Below the pieces are notes generated by a model. The model was given only the letters and a program-made list of their open reading frames with translations, was not told where the DNA came from and searched no databases. A DNA stretch of 40,164 bases from Sphingopyxis sp. H115 (GTDB lineage Bacteria > Pseudomonadota > Alphaproteobacteria > Sphingomonadales > Sphingomonadaceae). Location: positions 1-40,164 of the forward strand of contig NZ_LNSA01000037.1 in assembly GCF_001468465.1 (NCBI RefSeq), in the 5' to 3' direction. Shown in pieces: positions 8,811 through 17,229 of this stretch. A program made the position numbers and the translations under genes. The first letter of the stretch is position 1; every line of letters begins with the position of its first letter.

Positions 8811-9529
8811 TGAAGCGCGCTGTCTTTGCCCTGCTGGCGCTCGTGCCGTTGTTGAACGGTTGCGACGCGCCCTGGGGCGATGACGGCGACCGCGTCGAAA
8901 CGGCGCGCAAATTCCCTCCGGCCGATCGCCCGGTGGCGCCTATCACCTCGACCAAATGGTCGACCGAGGAGGCGCGCGACCGGGTAAACGAGGCCGAGGA
9001 CGTCATGGATTCGGCCGACGTCCGCCCGGGCATGACCGTCGCCGACATCGGTGCCGGCGACGGCTATTATACTGTCCGCCTCGCGCAGCGCGTCGGCGCC
9101 AGCGGGCGCGTGCTGGCGCAGGACATCATGCCCGAAGTGATCGAACGCCTCGCCGACCGCGTCGCACGCGAACGGCTCGACAATGTGTCGCTCAAACTCG
9201 GCGCGGTGGACGATCCGCGCCTGCCGGCGGCCAGTTTCGACCGCGTCTTCATGGTCCATATGTATCACGAGATCGGCGAGCCCTACGCCTTCCTGTGGCG
9301 GCTGCGTCCGGCGCTTCGCAAGGGCGGGCAGGTGCTCGTCGTCGACGGCGATCGGCCGATCGCGCAGCATGGCACGCCTTTCCGCCTGCTCGTCTGCGAA
9401 TTTCAGGCGGTGGGTTACAAGCTCGTGTCCTACGACGACAAACAGCATGCTGGCGGCTATCTCGCGCGCTTCGCACCCGAAGGCAAACGCCCTGCGCCGG
9501 ACGCGATCAAGGTCTGCGAAAATCCTTAG
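8810..9529 (+). CDS. Predicted lipoprotein class I SAM methyltransferase
   Basis: The 239-aa product starts with a short basic segment, a hydrophobic stretch and an LNGC lipobox (C18), so export and lipidation are predicted. The remainder is a Rossmann methyltransferase domain: VADIGAGDGYYT (about residues 77–88) is motif I, RVLAQDI is consistent with the ribose-binding acidic position, and the strand VFMVHMYHEI follows. Substrate and partners are unknown. The ATG overlaps the prfB stop as TGATG, so its translation is probably coupled to RF2. A periplasmic location is odd for a SAM-dependent enzyme, because SAM is made in the cytosol. Either it stays inside, acts on another cofactor, or has lost activity. 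Confidence 0.8.
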   Translation: MKRAVFALLALVPLLNGCDAPWGDDGDRVETARKFPPADRPVAPITSTKWSTEEARDRVNEAEDVMDSADVRPGMTVADIGAGDGYYTVRLAQRVGASGRVLAQDIMPEVIERLADRVARERLDNVSLKLGAVDDPRLPAASFDRVFMVHMYHEIGEPYAFLWRLRPALRKGGQVLVVDGDRPIAQHGTPFRLLVCEFQAVGYKLVSYDDKQHAGGYLARFAPEGKRPAPDAIKVCENP

Positions 9530-9550
9530 CGAGGGGGCGACGGCGGCCGT

Positions 9551-9925
9551 TCAATAGACGAGCAGCCGGTCCTCCGGGGCGACCGCAGCGAGGAAGCTGA
9601 CGACCCCGCCCGCCTTGACGCCCCCGACGATCCGGTCCGCGGTCAGGTCGCTGAGCGCCAGCCCGGATTGGCACGCGATTAACTCGACCTCGCTCGCCAA
9701 TGCCTCGTCGATCAATTCGCCAAGGCCGGGCAACCCCGCCGCGCGCCGCGCGGCATCGCCGGCAAAGCCCGCAGGCGCGCGCAGCATCGCCGCCGCATCG
9801 CCCTGCAGGAACAGGCGCGCGCGCTGTCCCAGCGCCGCAGCCGCGATCGCGGTTTCGAGCGCGGCGCAAAAGCGCCGCCCCTCGGCCACCGCGACGATGA
9901 TGTTCAGCCCCGGCATATAGGGCAC
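9551..9925 (-). CDS. DsrE-like small protein
   Basis: The 124-aa alpha/beta protein resembles the DsrE/DsrF or peroxiredoxin-like small proteins of sulfur relay systems: an N-terminal strand IIVAVAEG, an alanine-rich helix, RLFLQGDAA, and ELIACQSGLAL with a cysteine in the position typical of the active Cys in related proteins. The family call is by general pattern and is moderate. The GTG start at 9925 has AAGGA 6 nt upstream and overlaps the ThiF-like gene by 22 nt; an ATG at 9916 is the alternative. Its tight overlap with an adenylyltransferase suggests a shared sulfur-transfer job, which is inference. Confidence 0.65.
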   Translation of the reverse strand: MPYMPGLNIIVAVAEGRRFCAALETAIAAAALGQRARLFLQGDAAAMLRAPAGFAGDAARRAAGLPGLGELIDEALASEVELIACQSGLALSDLTADRIVGGVKAGGVVSFLAAVAPEDRLLVY

Positions 9926-10653
9926 TCGGGGTCCTTGGCGACCGCGACCTCGCGCCAGCGCCGGTCGAGCATGTCGACGATAGCGAGCTTGCCGCTCAGC
10001 GTCTGGCCCCAGCCGCCGAGCGCGCGCACCGTCTCAAGCGCCGCCATCGTCCCGACCATTCCCGCGAGCGCGCCCATCACGCCCGCCTCGGCGCAATTGA
10101 TGCCTGGGCGGTCGGGGTCGTCGCCGACCAGGCAGGCATAGCAGGGCGCGTCGGCACGCCAGCCTTCATAGAGTGCGACCTGTCCCTCGAACGCGCCGAT
10201 CGCGGCCGAGAGCAGCGGAATCTCGAGCGCGACCGCCGCCCGGTTGACCGCGAGCCGCGTCGCGAAATTGTCGCAGCCGTCCAGGATCACGCCCGCACCC
10301 GCGAGCAGCGAGGCGGCGTTGGCATCGTTCAGTCGCCCGGTGACCGCGGCCATCTCGACATGCGGGTTGATCCGCTGCGCCGCTTCGGCCGCAACCTCGG
10401 CTTTCAGCGCGCCAAGATCGGCGTCGGTAAACAGTGGTTGGCGGTGGAGGTTCGACAGCTCGACAACGTCATCGTCGATGATCGTCAGCTTGCCGACACC
10501 TGCGGCGGCCAGATAGGTGATCGCCGGACAGCCGATCCCGCCCGCGCCGATCACCGCAACATGGGCGGCCTTCAGCTTCGCCTGTCCCGCGCCGCCGAAT
10601 GCGGGCAGGATGATCTGGCGGGCATAGCGGTCGAGTTCGGCGTCGCTGAGCAA
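9904..10653 (-). CDS. ThiF/MoeB/HesA-family adenylyltransferase
   Basis: E1-like enzymes of this family adenylate the C-terminal Gly-Gly of ubiquitin-like sulfur carriers (MoaD, ThiS). The 249-aa product has the nucleotide-binding IGAGGIGCP motif near residue 35, DDDVVELSNLHRQ around 60–72, and a structural zinc site made by C171-x2-C174 and C244-x2-C247 close to the C-terminus. No rhodanese domain is fused, so it is the short MoeB/ThiF form. The start is TTG, 3 nt after the dut stop; it is chosen because the conserved N-terminus (ELDRYARQI) begins immediately. I cannot decide between molybdopterin and thiamine roles, because no moaD or thiS is in the window. Confidence 0.88.
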   Translation of the reverse strand: MLSDAELDRYARQIILPAFGGAGQAKLKAAHVAVIGAGGIGCPAITYLAAAGVGKLTIIDDDVVELSNLHRQPLFTDADLGALKAEVAAEAAQRINPHVEMAAVTGRLNDANAASLLAGAGVILDGCDNFATRLAVNRAAVALEIPLLSAAIGAFEGQVALYEGWRADAPCYACLVGDDPDRPGINCAEAGVMGALAGMVGTMAALETVRALGGWGQTLSGKLAIVDMLDRRWREVAVAKDPECPICRG

Positions 10654-10656
10654 CGC

Positions 10657-11217
10657 CTATTCGCCCGGTTGCCGTATCTTCACCGTCGACAGCGACCCGA
10701 CATTGGCGGGAGCGACATCGTCATCGGACACGTCTTCACCGCTGGCGGCCGCGACGCCGGTCGACCCGAAACCGCCCGCGCCGCGCACAGTATCGTCGAG
10801 CGCCGCGACTTCGATAAAGGCCGCGCGCTGGACCGGCGCGGGAACGAGCTGGGCGATGCGGTCGCCGCGCTTCACCTCGAAATTTTCGTCGCCGAGGTTG
10901 GCGAGGATCACTTTCACCTCGCCGCGATAATCGCTGTCGATTGTCCCCGGCGTGTTGAGGCAGGTGATGCCATGTTTCAAGGCAAGCCCCGAGCGCGGGC
11001 GAACCTGCACCTCATAGCCGGCCGGGATCGCCATCGCGAAGCCGGTGGCGACCGCGTGGCGCGTGCCGGGCCGGATCGTCAGCGTCTCGGCCGCAACGAC
11101 GTCCATCCCCGCTGCGCCGTCCGACGCATAGGCGGGCAGCGGCAGTCCGCCGCCGTTGGGCAGGCGCTGGATCGCGATGTCAATCGGATCGAGAGGGGAT
11201 ACGCGCATCGAGTTCAT
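10657..11217 (-). CDS. dut: dUTP diphosphatase
   Basis: Dut hydrolyses dUTP to dUMP and PPi, keeping uracil out of DNA. The trimeric dUTPase motifs are present in order: [28 protein letters not shown] with the catalytic aspartate, GDRIAQLV and the C-terminal GAGGFGSTG arm. The protein is 186 aa, longer than the roughly 150 aa norm because about 30 acidic and hydrophobic residues follow the last motif. The ATG at 11217 is favoured by GGAAAAGA 8 nt upstream and overlaps coaBC by 38 nt; an ATG at 11208 is possible. The coaBC–dut order is common in proteobacteria. Confidence 0.94.
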   Translation of the reverse strand: MNSMRVSPLDPIDIAIQRLPNGGGLPLPAYASDGAAGMDVVAAETLTIRPGTRHAVATGFAMAIPAGYEVQVRPRSGLALKHGITCLNTPGTIDSDYRGEVKVILANLGDENFEVKRGDRIAQLVPAPVQRAAFIEVAALDDTVRGAGGFGSTGVAAASGEDVSDDDVAPANVGSLSTVKIRQPGE

Positions 11218-12442
11218 CGGCGATCTTTTCCATCAATTTGCGGGCGACGACGTGTTTGGGCAGGCGGTCCCAGCTGTCGACCCCGTCTTTGCTAACGATA
11301 TGCACCCGGTTCGTCTCGCCGCCCATCGGGTCGGCGGCGACGTCGTTGGCGACGATCCAGTCGCATCCCTTGCGCGCGAGCTTCGCCTCGGCATGCGCGA
11401 TGACGTCGTTGGTCTCGGCGGCGAAGCCGACCAGCAGCGGCGGGCGCTGCGTACTCTTTGCGACGCTGGCGAGGATGTCGGGATTTTCGGCCAGCGCGAG
11501 CGGCGGGACCTGTCCGCTGCCGTCCTTCTTGATCTTTTGCGGCGCCGTATCAGCGGCGCGCCAGTCGGCGACGGCGGCGACCATGATCGCGGCATCGACG
11601 GGCAGGCCAGCTTCGACCTCGGCCGCCATCTCGCGCGCGGTTTCGACATCGACGCGGATCACGCCCGGCGGGGTCGGCAGCTGGACCGGGCCGGCGACCA
11701 GCAGCACTTCGGCGCCCGCTTCGGCGGCGGCGGCGGCGATGGCAAAGCCCTGCTTCCCGCTCGACCGGTTGGCGATATAGCGCACCGGGTCGATCGGCTC
11801 GTGCGTCGGCCCCGCGGTGATCAGGACGCGGCGGCCGAACAGCGGGCGATGGTTGGCGGGCGCGAAATCGGGCTGGCCGGTCAGCGGCACCACGGCGGGA
11901 GCGCCGGCGAGCGCCGAATCGATCGCATCCTTGATCGCCTGCGGTTCGGGTAAACGTCCGGGGCCATATTCGCCGCACGCCATCTCGCCCTCGTCGGGTT
12001 CCATCACCGTGACCCCGTCGCCGCGCAGCGTCGCAACGTTGCGGCGCGTGGCTGCGTGGAGCCACATGCGGACATTCATCGCCGGCGCCGCAAGCACGGG
12101 CTTGTCGGTCGCGAGCAGCAATGTCGTCGCGAGGTCGTCGGCTTGTCCCCCCGCCATCTTCGCGAGCAAATCGGCGGTCGCGGGCGCGACGACGACCAGA
12201 TCGGCCTCGCGGCTCAGTTGGATATGCCCCATCTCGACCTCGTCCTTCAGGTCGAAGAGGCTCGTATAGACCTTGTTCTCGCTGAGCGCGGCGAGCGTCA
12301 GCGGGGTCACGAACTGTTCGCCCGCGCGCGTGATCACGCAGCGGACGGCATAGCCCGCCTTGCGAAGTAGGCGGACGAGCTCGATCGATTTATAGGCTGC
12401 GATGCCGCCGCCGATGATGAGCAGGATGCGCGGCGCGGCCAT
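11180..12442 (-). CDS. coaBC: Bifunctional phosphopantothenoylcysteine decarboxylase/phosphopantothenate–cysteine ligase
   Basis: CoaBC performs two consecutive steps of coenzyme A synthesis: CTP-dependent joining of 4'-phosphopantothenate and cysteine, then FMN-dependent decarboxylation. The 420-aa protein has an N-terminal CoaC flavoprotein domain (GGGIAAYKS near residue 11, [11 protein letters not shown], and PAMNVRMW with the substrate-binding Asn). The CoaB domain follows ([22 protein letters not shown], and APQKIKK with the conserved lysine). The ATG overlaps the stop of a 17-codon ORF as TGATG and has no ribosome site of its own, so initiation probably depends on that ORF. Confidence 0.95.
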   Translation of the reverse strand: MAAPRILLIIGGGIAAYKSIELVRLLRKAGYAVRCVITRAGEQFVTPLTLAALSENKVYTSLFDLKDEVEMGHIQLSREADLVVVAPATADLLAKMAGGQADDLATTLLLATDKPVLAAPAMNVRMWLHAATRRNVATLRGDGVTVMEPDEGEMACGEYGPGRLPEPQAIKDAIDSALAGAPAVVPLTGQPDFAPANHRPLFGRRVLITAGPTHEPIDPVRYIANRSSGKQGFAIAAAAAEAGAEVLLVAGPVQLPTPPGVIRVDVETAREMAAEVEAGLPVDAAIMVAAVADWRAADTAPQKIKKDGSGQVPPLALAENPDILASVAKSTQRPPLLVGFAAETNDVIAHAEAKLARKGCDWIVANDVAADPMGGETNRVHIVSKDGVDSWDRLPKHVVARKLMEKIADELDARIPSRSD

Positions 12443-12495
12443 CAGCGGCGATGGGCCCGCGCGGGGCGAGCGGCGACCGACAGGGGGTGATACAT
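12442..12495 (-). CDS. 17-codon leader ORF upstream of coaBC
   Basis: An ATG at 12495 follows AAGGAGA with 6-nt spacing, one of the best ribosome sites in the window. The frame encodes MYHPLSVAARPARAHRR and stops with a TGA that overlaps the coaBC ATG by one base. The product is basic (5 Arg, 2 His) and too short for a fold. coaBC lacks its own Shine–Dalgarno sequence, which supports translation of this ORF as a coupling device. Whether the peptide itself acts or is merely a translated leader cannot be told. I do not recognise a named family. Confidence 0.6.
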   Translation of the reverse strand: MYHPLSVAARPARAHRR

Positions 12496-12519
12496 CGCCG
12501 TCTCCTTCACGCTTCCCAG

Positions 12520-13629
12520 TTATGCGCTTCGGCGTGCGAGTTCAAGGCGCGGCGAGTGCAGCAGCGAGCGGACGAGACCGGCCAGAGCCGCGGGCGCAAA
12601 GACCAGCCCGACGAACAAGGTCGGCACGATGAGCATCGCCCAATAGAAATTGGAGGGGCGCGCAAACAGCATGAGCAACGCAGCATAGAAGAGCTGGATC
12701 GACAGCATCGCCAGCCCGAGCCGCGAGCGCCATGCCGCCCAGCCGAGGAGCGCGACCGGGACGAGCAGCGCGCCGGCCCAGCCCGGAAGGAAGCGCAGCG
12801 CCGACGTGGCCTGCACGAAGGACAAGTAGGCGATCCAGCCACCTTGCCCGTTCCATCCCTGGCTCGCGGCGTCGGCGGAGGAGGTGACGGCGGCGAGCGC
12901 GACGATGTGCGCCGCCAGGCCGCCCGCGAAAGCGAGGCCGATCGCCACCCATCCCGCCGCCGCGCGCCAGTCGCGGTCGATCAGCGCGAATAATCCGAAG
13001 AGCATCGCGGCGGGCAGCAGCGTTTCGCGGATCGCGAGCGCTGTCGCCACGATCGCCATCGTCGGCCATGGTCGCTCGGGGCGATAGAGCGCGAGTGCGA
13101 GCGCAATCAGCGCGCCCGCGCCCGTTTCATGGATATAAAGCCAGTCGCGCGCCACGAGCTGACTGAGGTTCGCCGCGATGAACAGCGCTCCGACGGCGGC
13201 GGCCGCGAGCGGCAGGCCGGGCTCGGTCCGCAGCCGCCGGTACCAGGCGAAGACCGCCGCCCCGCCGACCAGCAGGAAGAGCGCCAACGATTTGCGTTCG
13301 CCGAGCGCGGCGACGATATGGGCCAGCGTCGGCAAGCGGACGGTCACGAACGGGCGCAGCGGGTAATCGCCGCGCCGGTGCTCGTCGGCCGCGGCCGGAT
13401 AATAGGGTTCGCCCGCCGCGACGCGCTCGGCGATGCGCGCGTAGAGCACGTGATCGTTGCCGGGCCCGTCGATCTGCGCCGCCATGGGATCGGCGGCCGC
13501 GATATGATCGCGGCCGACGCCGCCCGCGACGCCCCAGGACATCAGCAGCGCGAGCAGCGCCAGCACCGCCGCGGCGGCGGGGCGCGACACGCCGGCAAAG
13601 CGGTTCCAGCCGGATGCGTCGCCGGTCAT
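12520..13629 (-). CDS. Polytopic membrane protein, GT-C glycosyltransferase-like
   Basis: The 369-aa product has roughly nine or ten hydrophobic segments. After the first membrane helix there is a long loop (about residues 45–100) with DHIAAADPMA, Y-x-R-I-A and GEPYY, followed by PLRPFVTVRLPTL. This organisation resembles polyprenyl-phosphate-sugar-using GT-C or DUF2029-type transferases, but the match is by pattern, not a clear family signature. The ATG at 13629 overlaps the stop of the GT2-GtrA gene (ATGA); a longer frame starting at 13734 would run 35 residues into that gene and is rejected. Coupling to a polyprenyl-phosphate sugar synthase-like gene suggests it uses that donor. Confidence 0.7.
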   Translation of the reverse strand: MTGDASGWNRFAGVSRPAAAAVLALLALLMSWGVAGGVGRDHIAAADPMAAQIDGPGNDHVLYARIAERVAAGEPYYPAAADEHRRGDYPLRPFVTVRLPTLAHIVAALGERKSLALFLLVGGAAVFAWYRRLRTEPGLPLAAAAVGALFIAANLSQLVARDWLYIHETGAGALIALALALYRPERPWPTMAIVATALAIRETLLPAAMLFGLFALIDRDWRAAAGWVAIGLAFAGGLAAHIVALAAVTSSADAASQGWNGQGGWIAYLSFVQATSALRFLPGWAGALLVPVALLGWAAWRSRLGLAMLSIQLFYAALLMLFARPSNFYWAMLIVPTLFVGLVFAPAALAGLVRSLLHSPRLELARRSA

Positions 13630-14753
13630 TTGCGCCAGGTCAGCGCCGAGGACATGGCGAAGTTCCAGATCGCGCCGACGACGACGCCCGCGACGCCAGC
13701 GACCCACCAGCGCTCGTCCTGCCCCGACATCCACGTCCCGATGCCGATATTGGCGACCGCGCCGAGCGCCGAGATCGCGTAGAAGCTCGCTAGGCCGCCG
13801 GCGAGGCGCCAGCCCTTCAGCTTGCGGTCCGCGTAGGTAAAGCTGTTGTTGAGGAAGAAGTTGAAGGCGATCGCGGTCATCACCGCCGCAGTCTGCGCGG
13901 TGACGAAGGCGCTGCCGGTGCCGAGGACCGTGCGCAGCACGGCGAGGTGGACGAACACGCCGAGCCCGCCGACCATCAGGAATTTGAGCAGGCGCACAGG
14001 AACGAAGCGACCGATCGTCTTGTCGGCGATCAATTCGGCATATTCGGCGATCACGCGCGCGCCGATCTTGCTTTCCCCGGCCTCGCGCGTGCGAAAAGTG
14101 TAGGGGACTTCGGTGACCTTGAGCGGGGCCGGGCTCGACGCGAGAATGTCGAGCAATATCTTGAAACCGATTGCTGAAAGTCGCGGCATCGCGCGTTCAA
14201 AGATGTCGCGGCGAACCGCGAAAAAGCCGCTCATCGGATCGCTGACGTCGGTGCCGAGCGCGAGCTGCCCGGCGCGCGTTGCAAGCCGGCTCATGCGCGC
14301 GCGGCCCTTGTCCCAGTCGCCGATCCCGCCGCCCGCGACATAGCGCGTGCCGACAGCGATATCCGCCCCGCCGTCCGCTATCGCGTCGATCAGCCGCGGC
14401 AGCGCATCTTCGCTGTGCTGAAGATCGCCGTCCATCACCGCAACGATCGGCGCGGCGGTCGCCAATATGCCTTCGACCACCGCCGACGACAGGCCGCGGC
14501 GGCCGACCCGCTGGACGATGCGGACATGCCGCGCGCTCCGGCCGATGCGGCGCACCAGCTCGCTCGTGCCGTCGGGTGAATTATCGTCGACGAACACGAC
14601 TTCCCAGCCGCGCCCGGCGAGCACGAGCGACAGCTTCGCGATCAGCTTTTCGACATTGGCGGCTTCGTTGAGCGTCGGGACGACGACCGCAACCTCGAGC
14701 GGCAGTGTGTCGGCGGACAGGGGCCTGTCGGCAAGCAATAGGTCGTGACGCAT
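13626..14753 (-). CDS. Dolichol-phosphate mannosyltransferase-like GT2 fused to GtrA domain
   Basis: The N-terminal GT2 domain (about residues 20–235) has VVVPTLNEAANV, FVDDNSPDGT and MDGDLQH (the DxD-type metal site), as in DPM synthases that make polyprenyl-phosphate sugars. The C-terminal about 120 residues form a GtrA-like domain with four predicted helices (LLKFLMVGGLGVFVHL, FNFFLNNSFTY). GtrA proteins are thought to move polyprenyl-phosphate sugars across the inner membrane, so synthesis and flipping are probably joined in one 375-aa protein. GAGG lies 5 nt upstream of the ATG. It is followed with ATGA overlap by a GT-C-like protein, giving a plausible make–flip–transfer pair. Confidence 0.88.
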   Translation of the reverse strand: MRHDLLLADRPLSADTLPLEVAVVVPTLNEAANVEKLIAKLSLVLAGRGWEVVFVDDNSPDGTSELVRRIGRSARHVRIVQRVGRRGLSSAVVEGILATAAPIVAVMDGDLQHSEDALPRLIDAIADGGADIAVGTRYVAGGGIGDWDKGRARMSRLATRAGQLALGTDVSDPMSGFFAVRRDIFERAMPRLSAIGFKILLDILASSPAPLKVTEVPYTFRTREAGESKIGARVIAEYAELIADKTIGRFVPVRLLKFLMVGGLGVFVHLAVLRTVLGTGSAFVTAQTAAVMTAIAFNFFLNNSFTYADRKLKGWRLAGGLASFYAISALGAVANIGIGTWMSGQDERWWVAGVAGVVVGAIWNFAMSSALTWRK

Positions 14754-14857
14754 GAAACCTCGGTTCTGTCCGGATTCCAGATCCGGGGTTGGTCGAGGCC
14801 AAGCCTTAGCGATTCAGGGTAAATGTCCGGTAACCAAGTTGGTCGGCGCGCGCCGGT
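14754..14857. other. Gap between ubiB and GT2-GtrA gene
   Basis: This 104-bp gap breaks the otherwise tight minus-strand run. It holds a small hairpin, CCGGAT/ATCCGG with a 5-nt loop, at 14770–14786, shortly before the glycosyltransferase start. I see no confident promoter. Confidence 0.3.
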
Positions 14858-16411
14858 TCAGCCAAGCCACGCCAGGATGCCCGCCCCGGCTGCGGCGCCC
14901 GCAAGCCCGGCCAGCACATAACGCCACCAGACGCGCTTTTCGCCCTTGTCCCACATCAGCGCGATGTCGGGCAGCGGGGGTGCCGGCGGCGCCGCGCCTT
15001 TTCTCGGCAGTTGCGCGTCGAGCCGGCGGATGATGTCGGGGATCAGCGCGAGCGTCTTGCCCTGTTCGCGGAGGCCATCGGCGAGCGCGGCCTCGGGGCC
15101 GAGCTCGTCGCGGATCCATTCGCTGACGAAGGGACCCGATACGTCCCACATGTTGATCTTGGGGTTGAGCATCGTCGCGACGCCCTCGACCATCACCATC
15201 GTTTTTTGCAGCAGCAGCAGGTGCGGCTGCGTCTGCATGTCGAAATCGCGCGTGATAGCGAACAGCCCGTCTAGCATCTGCCCGACGCTGAGTTCGCTGA
15301 CCGGCTTGCCGCGCATCGGCTCGCCGACCGCGCGCAGCGCCGTCGCGAATTCCTCGACGCTGTGATAGTCGGGGACATATTGCGCCTCGAAATGGATCTC
15401 GGCAACGCGGCGGTAATTACCCGTCGTCAGGCCATAGAGGATCTCGGCGAGCCAGTAGCGCGCCTGCCGGTTGATCCGCCCCATGATCCCGAAATCGACC
15501 GCGGCGATCGTGCCGTCGGCCTTCACGAACAAATTGCCCTGGTGCATGTCGGCGTGGAAAAAGCCTTCGGCAATCGCCTGCCGCAGGAAGGCGTTGACGA
15601 GGTTCGCCGACAATTTTTCCATGTCGTGCCCCGCGGCGATCAGCGCGTCGCGGCGCGAAATCTTGATCCCGTCGATCCAGTCGAGCGTCATCACGCGGCT
15701 GGCGGTGCGGTCCCAGTCGATCGCCGGCACTTCATATTCGGGCACCGCCGCCATTGCGTCGGCGAGTTCGGATGCCGAGGCGGCTTCGCGGCGCAGGTCG
15801 AGCTCGCGCAGCGTCCAGCGGCGGAAATTGGCGATCACCTGCCGCGGGCGGAGGCGCGACGCTTCGCCGCCAAAGGCCTCGAGATGCGCCGCCGCCCATT
15901 CATAGGTCTCGATATCGCGCGCGAACTGCTTGTCGATGCCGGGGCGCCGCACCTTGACGGCGACCTGGCGCCCGTCGGTTGTCACCGCGCGGTGGACCTG
16001 CGCGATCGACGCCGATCCCACGGGTTCGGGCTCGAACTCGCTGTAGAGGCTTTCGAGCGGAACTTCGAAGACCGCCTCGATTTCCGCCTTGATACGCTCG
16101 AACGCGACGGGCGCGAGCGCGTCCTGCAGCGTCAGCAGATTGTGCGCGGCTTCCTCGCCGACCAGATCGGGGCGTGTCGCGAGCGTCTGGCCGAGCTTGA
16201 CCGCGGCGGGCCCGATCGCCTGGAAAGCGGCGGCATAGTCGGGGATTTTGGGCTGGATCGTGCCCAGCCGGGCAAGGCGGCACAGCCGCTTGACCCCCGG
16301 CGGTGTCTGGGGCGCGGTTTCGATCCCGCGCAGCGCGCCGTGGCGCGCAAGGATGCGGCCCCACTTCAGCAGGCGGACGATATGGGTGACGGGTCGGGTC
16401 AAGCCTTCCAC
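14858..16411 (-). CDS. ubiB: Ubiquinone biosynthesis accessory kinase-like protein
   Basis: UbiB/ADCK proteins are membrane-anchored atypical kinase-like ATPases needed for ubiquinone synthesis. The 517-aa protein has the family's KxGQ motif (AVKLGQTLATRPDL near residue 70), the alanine-rich nucleotide loop GSASIAQVHRA, the VAVKVRRPG lysine strand, HADMHQGN as the catalytic loop and VDFGIMG as the metal-binding DFG. A C-terminal hydrophobic tail fits a membrane anchor. The start is GTG at 16411, overlapping ubiE by 13 nt; TTG at 16402 is the alternative. Its position directly after ubiE supports the assignment. Confidence 0.94.
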   Translation of the reverse strand: MEGLTRPVTHIVRLLKWGRILARHGALRGIETAPQTPPGVKRLCRLARLGTIQPKIPDYAAAFQAIGPAAVKLGQTLATRPDLVGEEAAHNLLTLQDALAPVAFERIKAEIEAVFEVPLESLYSEFEPEPVGSASIAQVHRAVTTDGRQVAVKVRRPGIDKQFARDIETYEWAAAHLEAFGGEASRLRPRQVIANFRRWTLRELDLRREAASASELADAMAAVPEYEVPAIDWDRTASRVMTLDWIDGIKISRRDALIAAGHDMEKLSANLVNAFLRQAIAEGFFHADMHQGNLFVKADGTIAAVDFGIMGRINRQARYWLAEILYGLTTGNYRRVAEIHFEAQYVPDYHSVEEFATALRAVGEPMRGKPVSELSVGQMLDGLFAITRDFDMQTQPHLLLLQKTMVMVEGVATMLNPKINMWDVSGPFVSEWIRDELGPEAALADGLREQGKTLALIPDIIRRLDAQLPRKGAAPPAPPLPDIALMWDKGEKRVWWRYVLAGLAGAAAGAGILAWLG

Positions 16412-17136
16412 CCGCTGTGGATCGCGACGAGCCCGCCGAGGATCGGTTCGACCTTCACCGCGGTGAAGCCCGCGTCGCGGATCATCCCTGCGAATTTGGG
16501 CATCGGCGGGAAGCGGCGGATCGATTCGATCAAATAGCGATAGCTGTCCTCATCGTCGGCGATCAGCTTGCCGAGCTTGGGGACGAGGTGATGCGAATAG
16601 GCGTCATAGGCTTGGGCGAAACCCGGCCATTCGTTGGTCGAAAATTCGAGGCAGAAGAAACGCCCGCCATAGCGGAGCACGCGGTGCGCTTCCTGAAGTG
16701 CCGCCGGAATGTCGGTGACGTTGCGGATGCCGAAGGCGATCGTATAGGCGTCGAAAAACTGGTCGGGGAAGCTCAGCTTCTCGGCATTTTGCTCGGACCA
16801 GACGAGGCTGTCGATGCCGCGTTCGGCGGCGCGCTCCATGCCGACGCCCAGCATGTCGGGGTTGATGTCGGCGACGGTGATGCTCGCGCCCGAAGGCTCC
16901 ATCCGAAAGGCGATGTCGCCGGTGCCGCCCGCCATGTCGAGGATCGCCTCGCCCGCGCGCGGCTTGACGCGGCGCACGAAACGATCCTTCCACAGGCGGT
17001 GCATGCCGCCCGACATCGCATCGTTCATGATGTCATATTTGCGCGCGACGCGGCTGAACACCTCGCCGACCATCGCGGTTTTCGCGTCCGCGGGGACCTG
17101 TTCATAGCCGAAGCTGACGGTGTCGGGAGTGGCCAT
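16399..17136 (-). CDS. ubiE: Demethylmenaquinone/2-octaprenyl-methoxybenzoquinol methyltransferase
   Basis: UbiE C-methylates the quinone ring during ubiquinone (and, where present, menaquinone) synthesis. The 245-aa product shows the UbiE signature VFSRVARKYDIMNDAMSGGMH near the N-terminus, the SAM-binding ILDMAGGTGDIAFR, the second signature FGIRNVTDIPAAL, and LEFSTNEWPGF…YSHHLVPKLG. Length and motifs are typical. It is the first gene of the minus-strand run and divergent from mutM, with a 93-bp gap that must hold both promoters. Confidence 0.96.
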   Translation of the reverse strand: MATPDTVSFGYEQVPADAKTAMVGEVFSRVARKYDIMNDAMSGGMHRLWKDRFVRRVKPRAGEAILDMAGGTGDIAFRMEPSGASITVADINPDMLGVGMERAAERGIDSLVWSEQNAEKLSFPDQFFDAYTIAFGIRNVTDIPAALQEAHRVLRYGGRFFCLEFSTNEWPGFAQAYDAYSHHLVPKLGKLIADDEDSYRYLIESIRRFPPMPKFAGMIRDAGFTAVKVEPILGGLVAIHSGWKA

Positions 17137-17229
17137 CGGTTGCGCGCCTTTGCGGGGGAGAGGTTAAGTCGAACGGCCTTTAGCCGGGCCTTGCCGCCCG
17201 CGCAAATGGCGCGTAGCCCGATGCGCGAT

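Noticed and set aside
16417..17229. Upstream extension of the mutM frame to 541 aa
   Set aside because: MutM needs proline as the second codon for catalysis, so the start is at 17230; the rest is antisense to ubiE.
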